A DNA stretch of 64,000 nt from Cordia subcordata (taxonomy: Eukaryota; Streptophyta; Magnoliopsida; Boraginales; Cordiaceae), in contig JAPTOF010000016.1 in the NCBI GenBank assembly GCA_028554755.1, forward strand, positions 8,531,001 through 8,595,000, in the 5' to 3' direction. The stretch's first letter is position 1, and every line of letters begins with the position of its first letter. Positions 24,101-36,109 of this stretch are shown in pieces. Under the pieces are notes generated by a model that saw only the letters and a list, made by a program, of their open reading frames with translations, did not search any database and was not told where the DNA came from. Position numbers and translations under genes: made by a program.

Positions 24101-27100
24101 TGTTGGTCCCCTACCCATCAAAGTAAAACATCGTGAGAAGACCAAAAAACAAAAAAAAAATTGTTATTGATAATTCTAGGCTATAGAAAACAAGAGATTC
24201 CTAGAGTCATCAACTACTGTGGTGACATAAATATGCTAAATTATATGTAGCCAATAAGGACCTGACAAGATATATGAATAAAGCACCTTTGGAACTTTGT
24301 CGTTGCTCACCAACTTCCACCAAATAATTTGGCAATGGCAATGTATTTCCAGTTCTCACATCTTCTGATAACCCGAGGACCTTGTGGCCAAGTATATTTC
24401 CATCTTCTGAAACTAAAGTAGCCTGCCAAACTTATAGATTTATGAAGTTAAACTAAATAGTGTTACTGATCATTTTCCTACTAGTTCAATATTTTAATGA
24501 CTAGACAAGAGGGAAAAAAGGAGAAGAGAGAATGGGAGAGAGCCACCGGCGAGAAAAGCACATGATCCCTACTTGGCTCCCTTCTTCAGTGTTAGCTACA
24601 ATTATTTATGGACTAGACAACATAAACTGAACCCTGAGCCCTAGGATTAAGCACATTTAAGAAATCCATTCTTTTCTCACACGAAGGATCATTGTTACTT
24701 GTCCAGTACGACAGTTAATGAAAAAGACAGCTATTTTCGAGACCAAGTCCATATTTTCTTCACTTGATCAAAATGAACAGAAATAGAAAAAAAATTTCAA
24801 AACATCAGACAAAAATTTCAGGAAATAACATTATTTGAGGTTTTCTGGTTTTGAAACTTTTCTTCGAACCTATGGTAGTAGTTATAATTCATTTAAACTT
24901 CTAGTTGGTAGAAAATGACACTTCATTAGTTGTTTAAAAGGCAAAAAAGGAAAACAACAATTTTAACATTTTTTCTATATAAAAAACTCCACAGACTATT
25001 AACACCAGAATCAGATGAAGACACTGAAACAATATACATGAAGCATGGACTGGCCCTCGCTATTAACCTGAAAATTTAATACTGACGTAAGAACGGAAGA
25101 TAGACCAGATAAACAGCAAGTACATGAGCTCCTAAGAAGTGGGAATGTCAAGACTCATTGCCTATTATGCTAAATGAAAATTATATCAGGACATACACGT
25201 AGGAGGAAGTGTAGATTAAGCAATTGCATACTTGCATCCGATAAGGCCCACAGGGTGCAACCCTGAGTATTCCACAGTCATATGTCTTTGTCTTTTGAGT
25301 TACTTGAGTTGTGTACATCACGTCCCATTCTACAGTTTAACAAATAAGATATTTGAGAGAGAAACTAAAATTAAAAAATCTTTCTTATGCATGGAAAGCA
25401 CAATCACAGGCTTATGCAAGCTGTGGCTTCCTTTGTTGATCTGCACCTAGAAAATCTGAAGAGAAACTATTTTTCAATAAATACAATGAAACCCGAGTGC
25501 CGAGCACGTTTATGTACTAAGTGAAGAACTTGGATCCTAAAACAAAATAAGGATCAATCTCAAACCTAAAAGAAAAGAATTACTCAGTAAATGAGTAGAT
25601 AATAGAGACAAAGGATAATAACAAATAGAAATCTAACCACAAGGAATTGGAAGAGAAAAAGATACTGATCAAAGACCATAATGGCAAAAGGAAAACACTA
25701 GCTTCACTTATCGTATTGAGATGAATAAGTCATGGTGGTTGATAATTGCCATAAATGAAACACACCCCCCAGCCCACTAAGTAGGGTGAACCTATGTATA
25801 GATTTGACAACACTTGTTTCCAGTTGAGGTGCTGATGATAACCACGACCACTGAAAAAGATTTATGACTTTCTTGGCAGGGGCAAGGACAAAAGCGAATG
25901 GATTTCACAAATCAAAGAAAAATATTGAGGGAAAAGAATGAAATGCCTTGTACAACAACTCAAGAAAGAGAGCTGGATGCCAAAGAGATACAAGCTATTT
26001 ACAGTAGGTGAATGAGCCTTCGACTTGGCAGCTCATATAGATTAGATTGCTTTGCCAACACTTAAATCAGCTTAAATAGGCCTTAGCTAGAGATAAACAT
26101 ACCACCTGAACATTTAGTGTTGATACGGGCTACATCCAGCCTTGTTTCTGTTTTCCCAACTATCTTGTAATTTTTTCCTTGAACATTTGAATCGTTTAGA
26201 GGCTTATTGTCTCCTTCACATTCCCCAATGTCCACTAAATGGCCATCAAATGCCAGTGATTCACCAGATTTGATCACTTCATTCCTTTTCAGAAATCTGC
26301 TATCTAATAGTTGCCTGGAAGCATCGTACAACATAATCTGAAAGCCATGTAGGAAAGAGTTAATTGTCAAAAATGGAGCTTGATTCTGTATTTCTGCGGA
26401 TTGCAATAATGACCACTGTAATGAAGGGTTACAACAGGAAGGATATCCGACTGCCATGGGAAGGGGCAGACTTAGCCATGGCCAATGAAATCTCCAATAG
26501 TTAATAAACTAAAGCAAGAGAAAGTCTACGAAGACGCACAATCTCAATCATGCGTACATTGCACAAGCGATGGTGGAGATCACAGGCCTCAGAGACCACA
26601 AAAGTCTAGGGACACACATGATCTCCATCATGTGTACATTGCACAAGCAATGGTGGAGATCACAGGCCTCAGAGACGACAATTGTCCTTGGCAAATCTCT
26701 GGAAAGGAATAAACGAGGCACCAAAGTCGTAAACATGTGATGTTACATGACAAACTTAACACATAAGATTTCTCATCAAATATACTCTTTCAGCTTACTT
26801 CGACTGTTCCCTAAGCTAGTTGACTAATATGGTAACGAAAATAAAAACCTGTTAGCCAGTTGGACATAAAATACACCATAAACATCAACCTGTCTCCCTT
26901 GCGATCCACAGAGTGCCAGCTGTAAGAATCCATCATGGTACTTCTTGGCCTTTTGAGTTAAATGTTTAGTGTATAAGATCTGCCATTCTGTGTTGGAAAC
27001 AAAGTTGTTAATCTCTTTGAGGACAAGGGGGTTAAAAGAACATGCAATTCATCAGAGAAGAAAATGGTTTGTCATAGTAACTCCCCAGAAGAACATGTAA

Positions 27101-28559
27101 AGAGAGATCACGTTAACATTGTCAGAATAGTGCATATGAGGACTAACCTGTTGTCTTGGAGTTTGATGTATCAGGACCACTTGGTGAAGTACTGTACTTA
27201 ATCATTTCACTCTTCTTGAACTCTGAAATGCTAAAAAGCAGTATAAGTTTGGTAATCAGATTGTTAGAAGAATGTGCTGGCTATTGACAAAGTCAAGCTT
27301 TAGTTTTAAATTCTAAACATGTTTAATACACAAGTCTAAGCTGTCGTCAAAAAAGAATACCAATGCAAAAACAGTGTTAACCAAGAGAAAATGCATGCTA
27401 ATATAAAATTGCCTGGTTGAATTGGAAAGTAGTAATGAGAAGAAATTTTTCAACAACGACTAGATAATTGAACTGGTTGGACAAACCTCTAATAATTCTT
27501 TGTGATGGACTAAGACTACTCGAAGGATTTTTCTTCTCCCAGATGTTAGCTTTCACATTTCATGTAACACATGAAAACAAAGCGGTAAATGATAATAAAT
27601 AAGAAATCAGAATACTACAATATAAACTGATTAGAGAAAAGGAAATAAGGAAAACTAAGAGAAGAAAGATTGGAGTTATACCGGAAGAAACAAAACTGCT
27701 TCTAAAACTACGGCTATGCAGTGATCGAGACTCTCCATTAATTTTCTTATCTGTCCCTTGAAAATCTAAATTAGATGTACGTTTGTGATCTCCATTTGAA
27801 TCACCAACGTCAACAAGATAAGAACCAAATGTAATTGTTTCACCAGAAATAATGACTTCATCTTGCTTCACAAACCTACTATCCAAGAGCTTCTCATAAT
27901 CATCATAAAGCATGACCTGCATAGATTTAATAAATCTTTAGGCCATTTTACCTTCATAAAACATTTTTAAAGAATTAAAAAAAAAAAAAAAACTCAACAG
28001 ATATTAGTGCTTTTGCTACTTGAAGCACGTATTCAATAGCAATTGTATTTGTCAGCTAATCAAATTGGAATAGAAGAGCTAAGAACAACGAAAATAGGAC
28101 GATGATTCAGCATTTAACATCTAAATTTACTCAAAATTCAAATTATTACGCATACAAACTGAAACGTTTGTCGATTTCAATAAAAAAAAAATTTAAAAAG
28201 GCAATTAAAAATTAAATTTAGTAAAAATTCAAACCAATTTCCATAAAATACCTGAATAGACTGTCGCCTTTTCTAATATTAGTTGTACTAAGCAATTAAA
28301 TCTAATTTACTAAAAATTACATAAATTCACCAAAAAAAAAACTGAAAATTTCGTTTTCTTTGATAAAACAAAAAACAGTAAATGCAAAAGGAATATACAA
28401 GAGAAAAAGCTGATCAAATTGAAAGGCAAAAAACAAATGAAAAAATTGAAAAACCTTGTGGCATGAAGAGTGAAGCTCTAAGAAGCCGTCTTGATAAACT
28501 TTGCGCTTTTGCTTGATGTGCTTTGTGTACGTCACGCTCCATCTCTTCACGTCTCCCAT
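21147..28559 (-). CDS. Triple-DUF2439 protein (ZGRF1/Mte1/Dbl2 N-terminal-like)
   Basis: Thirteen exons (- strand): 28455-28559, 27682-27916, 27487-27549, 27148-27222, 26890-26987, 26103-26337, 25232-25329, 24287-24422, 23997-24110, 23530-23640, 22842-23175, 21656-21995, 21147-21323; 2121 bases, 706 residues. All junctions are GT-AG and phase-consistent. Three DUF2439 copies are visible: residues 1-85 (WSVTYTKHIKQKRKVYQDGF, VMLYDDYEKLLDSRF, SYLVDVGD), about 160-240 (WQILYTKHLTQKAKKYHDGF, IMLYDASRQLLDSRF, HLVDIGE) and about 271-345 (WDVMYTTQVTQKTKTYDCGI, YLVEVGE). SPSQRIIREFKKSE follows the first. The rest is polar and probably disordered, ending DEFPSFDLGF. Yeast Mte1, fission-yeast Dbl2 and human ZGRF1 share the domain and act with Mph1/FANCM-type helicases in recombination; a similar nuclear role is inferred. 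No helicase or GRF zinc finger is seen. An upstream in-frame ATG (28595) would add 12 residues; 28559 is chosen because MGDVKRW fits family starts. Confidence 0.88.
22451..22588. repeat. Two-unit 69-bp tandem duplication in an intron
   Basis: 22451-22519 and 22520-22588 are nearly identical (GAAACTTATTGTATC against GAAACTAATTGTATC, then near-identical to ATGATTGAC). It lies in the intron between exons 11 and 12 of the DUF2439 gene. Confidence 0.95.
26521..26680. repeat. Two-unit 80-bp tandem duplication in an intron
   Basis: 26521-26600 and 26601-26680 align over their whole length with about ten differences. Each unit holds TACATTGCACAAGC and GGTGGAGATCACAGGCCTCAGAGAC. It is intronic in the DUF2439 gene (between exons 5 and 6). 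Confidence 0.95.
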
Positions 28560-28760
28560 TTTCATTTCATTTGCCAGACAGAGAAGTGAAGACAACGTCT
28601 CAGGAAAGAGGCAGCTGGATTCTTTTAGATATTTGTTTGTAAATTTGGCGGGAGGATAAGCTCTGCCCTTTTTTTTTTTTCTTTTTTTTAAAGTTGAAGA
28701 TTTGGAGGAGGAAAAGAGCCCGGTTTGGACTAACCTGCTATTAACAAGGGGTTCAGATTA

Positions 28761-29077
28761 AGGCCCGTTTGGATTCATTTTTTAAAGAACCTCCTTTTTA
28801 TTCTTTGTACAATCAAATATTACCTTTTGAGAATGACAGTTGTGTTAGTGAATTACGGCTTTCACAACCCCATTGGACTTGAAATCGAGATTTTCCGGCA
28901 ACTTCAGGAATTTTCGGAGAGGGATAAAAAAGGGTCGTTCTCCTAGAACAGTAATTGTATATTTGACTTTGACCTCTAACAAAATCAAAAAAAAATAAAT
29001 TGGTCTCATTTTTTTAATTCAATCCAAATATCTTTTCAAACAAATATTTTTTTATTAAAAAAATCCAAACAAGTCCT
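28761..29077. mobile_element. MITE with GTTTGGATT-type terminal inverted repeats
   Basis: The left end AGGCCCGTTTGGATT mirrors the right end AATCCAAACAAGTCCT. Length is about 317 bp, AT-rich, no ORF. It lies about 200 bases upstream of the DUF2439 start codon, so it may form part of that promoter. The termini resemble common hAT-like plant MITEs. Confidence 0.65.
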
Positions 29078-31546
29078 GAATATGTTGAACTCTTGAACTA
29101 AATTTTCATCCATACTATAGTATAAAACAGGCTCCGTTGAATGTCATGTTGTCATGTGTCACTACTACTTTGTTGCCATGTGTTTACTGCTTAATAATGT
29201 TAAAAAAATGCATAGCTATCCTTTTTTTTTTTTTGAAATTTTCTATAGATGGCTTTCTTTTTCTAAAATCTTCCTTTTTCATTATATTTGATTTTTTTGA
29301 TTTAATTCCTCCATAAGTACAGAATCTTAACTCTTTTGATTTTCAAAATTGTAAATATATATGAACATCACAAGTCTATTGTCTACAACTAAATCATTTA
29401 GTTGTTGTTCAATTCGATTTCTTCCTTTTTCATGCATTCAAAAATATTTCCTTCTTCTTCTCCATATATTATTTCCACTTAATCATTAGCCTAAAATCAT
29501 GGTTAAATCATTATTTTAGTGTTATATTTCAGCTCATACGTTCCAATCCCACGCATGGTAGTGCAAATTTGCTTCTCTTTTGTTTTAAATACTCGCAATT
29601 CAATTGATTCATTTTTTATCACCACGATTTTTTTGTAATTCTAAATTGTAATATCTATCAAATTTCAAAATTGTGCATATATAAGGTAATCACATGTATA
29701 TTGTCAATTTTTGTCTTATTTTTTTTTATTTATACACTAATTGCTACAGGAATCATTGGTGATTGGTGGTTTCCCTTATATTAAACCCTTTTGTATATAT
29801 GTGTTCGTATTGTTATATCGTTATATTTCACTAACCTTTTATTATCTCTGTTACTTTTGCCTCGGTATATCGCTTTTCAGAAGGAAAAGGTACGAAAAAA
29901 ATTATTTATTATTCTACTATCTTACACGTCGGTTTAAATATTAGTTCATTATCTATGATTTGGGTTGTGTTTATTTGTCTCTATTATAATATCTTTATCT
30001 CGGTTTTTATTTTTTATTCATGTTTTTATTATTCATTTAAATTTCTCCTCTAAATATACGTTTTTTTAATAATGTTATCTTAATCACTGCTAGCATGTTA
30101 TTCTTTTACTTTCTATTAACATATTACTTCTTTTTTTACTAAACTAGTATGGAGCTTATGATGATTTATTATATTTAAATATTGAATATATTTTTTGAAA
30201 ATGGAGGCAAGCCTTCCTTCCGTTTTAAGAAGAATATGTAAAAATGAAATATTTTTCAAAATTATTTTCTAGTCTATAATTTAATTTAGACTCTGAACAT
30301 AATTCTACCAATTGACAAATATATATGAATTTGACTACTTAAAATGTTATTATCTATATTGGAGTCTATTCACTATATGGTATTTAAAGTATAGTAACAT
30401 CTTTAATTTCTATTTGCTTTGATAAAATATAGGAAGTTATATTGTAGATCATATGAAAAAGTTGATTTTAATACTGTTAAGCTATTTGTAGCAATAGGTT
30501 TTTTCCATTATATGGTTGCAAATCTCTTTATTAGGTAGGTCTAATTCTTTTCTTCAGTACAATGTTACAATATTAAATGTATATGCATTTTTATTATTTA
30601 ATCTACTAATATTAGTTCATATAATTTATTTGAAACATTTAAGTGGATAAAAAATTAAATTTTTTTACCTATATATGACACACATTATATAATCGCACAT
30701 ATGACAAACTAGTATATATATATAATTATATCTCAAAAGATGTTTTAGAGGTCTTAGAATGTGCCATGTGGACCTCTCAAGATATTTTACAGTTTTAAGC
30801 ATGTGCCACGTGGCACAATACATTGTACGTGCTCAAGTAATAATTATAGATTTGCAAGGGTACTAATTAACCTATTAAAAGTAACGTATAAGTCAATATT
30901 ACAAGGAAAGTTGATAAGTCATGTGTAGAATGATATCAAAAAGTATAGTTTATTTAATTATATTTGTAGATTGCATATATAACGTAAACTGCAATGGAAT
31001 TTGGTGGTGCATTGTAATGCCACTAATAAGAAAAAAACGTATATGATTGATAACGCAAATGTCATTATTACAATGGGGTCGATAAATCACTTTTATATCC
31101 AACACCACATGCCATTACATTTACACATTTCTATCAAAGCAACGATCTTATATACACACTAATTTTATTTTTTTCTTATTGCGTACCATTTTTACAATCA
31201 TACTTTTTTAATTATATTTTTATTACAATACTTATTTGATTTATCATTACTCTATTGATCTTTTTTACGAGATTTTTTGAAAATTGGTCAAGAGCATCAT
31301 AGTATCAATCAACTGAGCTCTTAGTCCTATGACTGGTGTTTGATTGTTTAGGTTTCACAATTGTGGGATGTTTTAAATTTTAAATCAAATTATGAAATTA
31401 TGAGTTTAGATATGGCGCTGATTGATTCAAATGTATTTTCTCATGTTAACACTATTATTTTTCCCATATATAAAATTGTGTGTTTGTAAATTTTTAAATT
31501 TCTACTTATCTGGTAACATTTTTTCTATTTATTTTCTTTGTTTGTA

Positions 31547-31984
31547 GGGTGATAAGGTTTTGGCTTTTATCAAGAAGAAGTTTATTGACAGATACTATCC
31601 AATATTGGAAGTTGGAAGTATTTATGTTTTGAAGAATTTTTCAGCTCAAGTTGCTAAAGAATTATACTAAGTAGTTGACAAGTATAAATTGATATTCTTT
31701 TTTCTGACAACTATTGTTAAGCCTTCTAATGCTATCATTGAAATTCCTCCATATAGATATCGTCCAATATTGAAAGAAGGAAGTATTTATGTTTTGAAGA
31801 ATTTTTAGTCCAAGCTGCTAAAGAATTGTACCTAGTAGTTGAGAAGCATACAATGATAGTTTTTATTATGACGACTATTGTTAAGCCTATTTCTTCTTAT
31901 GGTACCATTGACATTCCTCCATATAATTTTGAGCTTTTGGAATTTGAAGATTTATCTGAAAGATACAACAATTTTAAAAATTGA
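31547..31984 (+). pseudogene. RPA-like OB-fold (DUF223) remnant, partly duplicated
   Basis: After an acceptor-like TTTGTAG, the + strand reads GDKVLAFIKKKFIDRYYPI, GSIYVLKNFSAQVAKELY, a stop, then DKYKLIFFFLTTIVKP and IEIPPYRY. A second copy follows at once (RPILKEGSIYVLKNF, a frameshift, LTTIVKP-like MTTIVKPISSYGTIDIPPY) and ends FELLEFEDLSERYNNF. This is the pattern of the DUF223/replication protein A 70-kDa DNA-binding fold found beside plant Helitron transposases. Two stops and a frameshift make it a pseudogene. The family role is binding single-stranded DNA. Confidence 0.7.
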
Positions 31985-32634
31985 CTGATAATGTTTTTTT
32001 TACTAAATATATAATCAAGAAGATAGTCTTTTTTCCCCCTAAAAATTTGACATTTTTAATTATCTTATGCAGGTGTTCTTCATTTCCATTGAAATTCGAG
32101 TAATAATATAGAAGAGTTTATTATTTTTGTCTCTCTCAAAATGCAGGACAATAATCGGATCATTCTTTCGTAACCTAGGTTATACATCCTAATTTAAAGG
32201 ATATCCAAGGGAAACAAGTATCTTAGCTCTTTGGGACCCTTACCACATGCGAACACCTCATTAATTCTCAGTTGTATACTTAGCAATCGTATTTTGTTGT
32301 TTATCAACCAATGGTGTGAAAGCAAAAACTACGCCTACTACTTAAAGTTAGTTCATGAGAAAAGAACAAATGGTTGTCATGCATGAAGAGAACTTAAATT
32401 GAAAGCTATTGTTTCCTAGAAACCTTCACGGGTATATTTCTAGTTGATTGTGCAGCATTTTCTTTTTAAGGAAAAGGACTAAGAACGTGACATTTGAGAT
32501 GGCAAAAAGGCCAGAGAGGTCTATGTAGATTTTGTGATGGGAGGGGCAACAGCCATCATATAAAGAGTGCAATGGCACCAATAGGGAGAATAAGAGAGAG
32601 CGCTTTGTTTGTATTGAAAATGCATATTTTATAT

Positions 32635-34656
32635 TGTTGGGTTATGGCTCAAAGTTCAAGCTCATACAAATTAGGAAAGAATTTTAATGAGAATTAAAAT
32701 TCTAGTTATGGGAAGAGTCTTAATTATGGTAGGATTGATAGATGAGGAAATCTTTTGTCTTGGAGGACAAGGAAATCTCCTCTATAAATAAGACTCTTGT
32801 ATTAGTTGTATAAACTGTGCCTTCGGAGTGTGCCTTAGGACCACGCCCCATGGGGTGTGAGGGTGAGAGAGAGCCTGAGAGCATCAAGAGTATCTTATAT
32901 TCGTTCTAGTCCTGTTGAGGATAGAACCATTATAAGAACTCTGTGGAGGAGGGTTTAGACTTTTCTGTCCCTGCAAAAAGTCATCACCTGAGTTGTAACA
33001 ATTATTATTGAATAGTGGAAGTTATCCCAGAGGGGATTGTGGAAGTAGGCAAAGGGCCGAACCACGTTTAATAGCGCATATTCTTTTCTCGTTACTTGTG
33101 CTTTAATTCCGCTGTGTAAGTGTGTCATGCGTCCTATTGATTTCCCAACAAGTGGTATCAAAGCCTGGTTGGAGGGAGGACGCTGGTTTGCACGAAAAAC
33201 AAAAAAAGAAACGCCAAAGGGGAGTAAAAAAAATTTGCTGATCTGCTGGTCACGTTTGGCGGCCTTCCCGAAGTCCGATTGACGATCCGTTTATTTCTGT
33301 ATTTTCATCTTGGAGAGGAGAGTAAGCTGCTAAAATTTCGCGACGTTCCGACGGTCGGATTGTGAGATACAAGCAGGTCAAGTTTTGTGAGTTTGTGGTC
33401 AAACAGTCAAACAGAAGGTTTGACCAGCGTTGACCGAAGGGCTGCAGGGGTTTGACCGCGTTGACCGAGGGTCTCCTCACCGTTTTTCGACGTCCTGAGT
33501 TCGTTTTTTAGATCCGTTTTGTCAAATTTCTTGATGTATCATGGGTGACCCTTGAAATTGGATAAAACAATGAAGTGGTGATGAAATTCTGCGAAAGTCT
33601 TTGAAGCATTGTGTGAGCAAACACATTTACCCAGCTAGTGAAAAAACTACTAGAGGAGAGAAGTTTGGATGAGTAGACTAGTTGAAGAAGGTTCGATTCG
33701 AGGGAGGAGTCACGCGCAGAAAGTCTATGTAGCTGAACAATCAGAGTCCTGCCCAGACGACTGATAAGGAATACTACTACTGGAAGAGAAGACCACGTCC
33801 GAGATGCCTTGTGTCGAGGGAGGACGCAAACAACCTTAAGAGGTCGAGGTTAGAAGGCACGAAGAGGGATGTTGGGGATGACTCCGAAAACCTGCTAGGA
33901 TGTGTTGATAGCTGCTGCCGTGAAGAGTGTTGTGGAGCGAGGGCTCCAGCATGAAGACTGTGAAGAGGTTCCAGTTGCGGCAAAGAAGCTTCGGACTTTT
34001 CGCAAAGGGAGGAATTTGTTGGGTTATGGCTCAAAGTCCAAGCCCATACAAATTAGGAAAGAATTTTAATGAGAATTAAAATTCTAGTTATGGTAAAAGT
34101 CTTAATTATGGTACAATTGATAGATGAGGAAATTCTTTGTCTTAGAGGACAAGGAAATTTCCTCTATAAATAGGACTCTTGTATTAGCTGTATAAAGTGT
34201 GCCTTAGGACCACACCCCATGGGGTGTGGGGGTGAGAGAGAGCCTGAGAGCATCAAGAGTATATTATATTCGTTCTAGTCCTATTGAGGATAGAACCATT
34301 ATAAGAACTCTGTTGGAGAGGGTTTAGACTTTTCTGTCCGTGCAAAAAGTTATCACCTGAGTTAAGGTGAGAGAGAGAGCCTGAGAGCATCAAGAGTATT
34401 TTATATTCGTTCTAGTCCTGTTGAGGATAGAACCATTATAAGAACTCCGAGGGGGAGAGTTTAGACTTTTCTGTCCGTATAAAAAGTCATCACCTGAATT
34501 GTAACCATTATTATTGAATAGTGGAAGTTATCCCAGAGGGGATCGTGAAAGTAGGCAGAGGGCCGAACCATGTTTAATAGAGCGTATTCTTTTCTCGTTA
34601 CTCGTGCTTTAATTCCGCTGCGTGAGTGTATCATGCGTCCTAATGATTTCCCAACA
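32635..34656 (+). mobile_element. Coding-free LTR retrotransposon inside the Helitron
   Basis: LTR 1 is 32635-33150 and LTR 2 is 34017-34656; both start TGTTGGGTTATGGCTC and end TTCCCAACA. After LTR 1 comes TGGTATCAAAGC (33153-33164), a primer site for initiator tRNA-Met; before LTR 2 stands the purine tract AAAGGGAGGAATT. The 866-base interior has no gag or pol similarity. Flanks are TATAT on the left and TATAC on the right, a possible mutated 5-bp target duplication. LTR 2 is longer because a 135-bp segment is tandemly doubled (34231-34365, 34366-34500). The element is non-autonomous, TRIM/SMART-like in design but with long LTRs. Confidence 0.9.
33151..34016 (+). other. Interior of the coding-free LTR element
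   Basis: 866 bases between primer site and purine tract. It has a GC content higher than its surroundings and repeated TTGACC words (33395-33475), but no recognisable protein. Short antisense ORFs (33250-33480, 33777-34034) are not conserved-looking. Confidence 0.7.
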
Positions 34657-35605
34657 TATACATATATATAATTTATCTGTAGAATTTTTATTCTTGTTAG
34701 ATTTTTAATTTTGATTATATTTCTTATGAGATAATTGTAATAATTTAATGAAACATTTGAATTTAAAAAGTAAAAAAGGGTTTGATTTGGGAGAAAAAAC
34801 AATAAAAGAGTATTAATACATATATTGAAACTTAGTTCAGTTTTTAAGGAAACAAATCATAAAATTAGAATATGTGAAAATTTATTATTATTATTGTTAA
34901 AATTTATCTTAAATCACTGATATTTATACTAAGTGATACTTATTTTTTTATTTTTTCATTTTTACAACTTATTATTTTTTGAAGCAAACTTCTAAAATGA
35001 ATTATGTAATGACTAAAATAAACTTATAGTTGCATAAGAGGACAAAGTCGAATCACACGAGTATCTAAACATAATTTGTTCCAAGAATATGCAATATTAT
35101 TTGTGCTATTAATTTTCTAACAAAAGTGTGAAAGAGACATTTGCTAGTGCTTTCCTGCTTTCCTAAAGTTTCAATTAGCCAGCGTGTGAATCAATTGATG
35201 GTCAGTTTTCTTTATAATTAACATCAATCTCTATTGACTTTCTTATCAACTCAATTCCGTCTTTAAACACAAAATCATATTGATAATCATCATATCTTTT
35301 TCTTTGCTTTCGAGCATGTGTTTCTCATCTAATGTTTCTTCCAAGTTTCTTTAGCAATTGTATATTTTTTTGAATTACGCACTTTTTTGACCAAGTCAGA
35401 ATTACAATTAGAAAGGAACTTAACAAAAGAGTTAATCCGTGTGAAACACGAGCTTTAAAATCCCTAGTTCTAAACACATAATTAAACCCCATTTGTTCTT
35501 GTTGCCACGTGTTTATCTCTTTTATTGCTTTTGCTCTCAAATTCTATTTTTGTGTCAGTTGTATGCTCTATTGGGGCCAACATTTTCCGATCCCTAAAAG
35601 ATTAA

Positions 35606-35805
35606 AAATTTGTTTGGATGGGCTTTTTAAAATATGTTTTTTATATAATTTCAAAAGAAAATCTTTTTAGAAGTTTAAATTTCTAAAATCTGAAATCTTT
35701 CTAGAACTTTAATTTTTCTGAAATCAATCTAACTACTTATTACAAAAACAAAATTTATTTTTCAAAAAAACAATGTTTTTATTAAAAAATCCAAACAGGT
35801 CCTAA
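35606..35805. mobile_element. MITE-like element, GTTTGGAT type
   Basis: Left TTGTTTGGATGGGC (about 35610) and right AAATCCAAACAGGTCCT (about 35788-35804) form an imperfect terminal inverted repeat around about 170 bases of AT-rich DNA. It lies between the Helitron end and SRP19. The left end is degenerate. Confidence 0.5.
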
Positions 35806-36109
35806 ACCACGCGGAGAAAAAAAGAAAAGGAAAAGGAAAAAGAGCAGGAAATGCCACCACAGTTGACTAACAAACAGCTAGAGGTTCATATATTCTTATC
35901 AAATATGTTCCTAACAAGTTCAAAACTGAGGAAACTTTCCGATCAATATGGTCAGTGCCCTCAGGTTCTTTTACACCTGAGGTTTTAAATCTTGTGAAAA
36001 GGTCACTACACATGGGAGACACCAAAAAGAAAGTTGGATTTTAACTGCAGTATATAGAGGTGAAAAATTAAAATGAAAATTTTCCATCGATGGCATTGCA
36101 CAATTAACA

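Larger units (their letters stand above)
29109..35467 (+). mobile_element. Degenerate Helitron with nested LTR element
   Basis: The 5' end TCCATACTATAGTATAAAA is preceded by A (29108). The 3' end has a hairpin (CGTGTGAAACACG, about 35438-35450) about ten bases before CTAG (35464-35467), followed by T. TC start, 3' hairpin, CTRR end and insertion between A and T are the Helitron hallmarks, with no target duplication. Inside is a decayed RPA-like OB-fold sequence (31547-31984), a cargo/helper domain common in plant Helitrons, and a 2-kb LTR retrotransposon (32635-34656). No Rep/helicase frame is readable. Apart from those parts the interior is AT-rich without genes. Pairing of these two ends as one element is an inference. 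Confidence 0.65.

Noticed and set aside
33777..34034. 85-codon - strand ORF
   Set aside because: Interior of the non-coding LTR element; no motif and antisense to the element.
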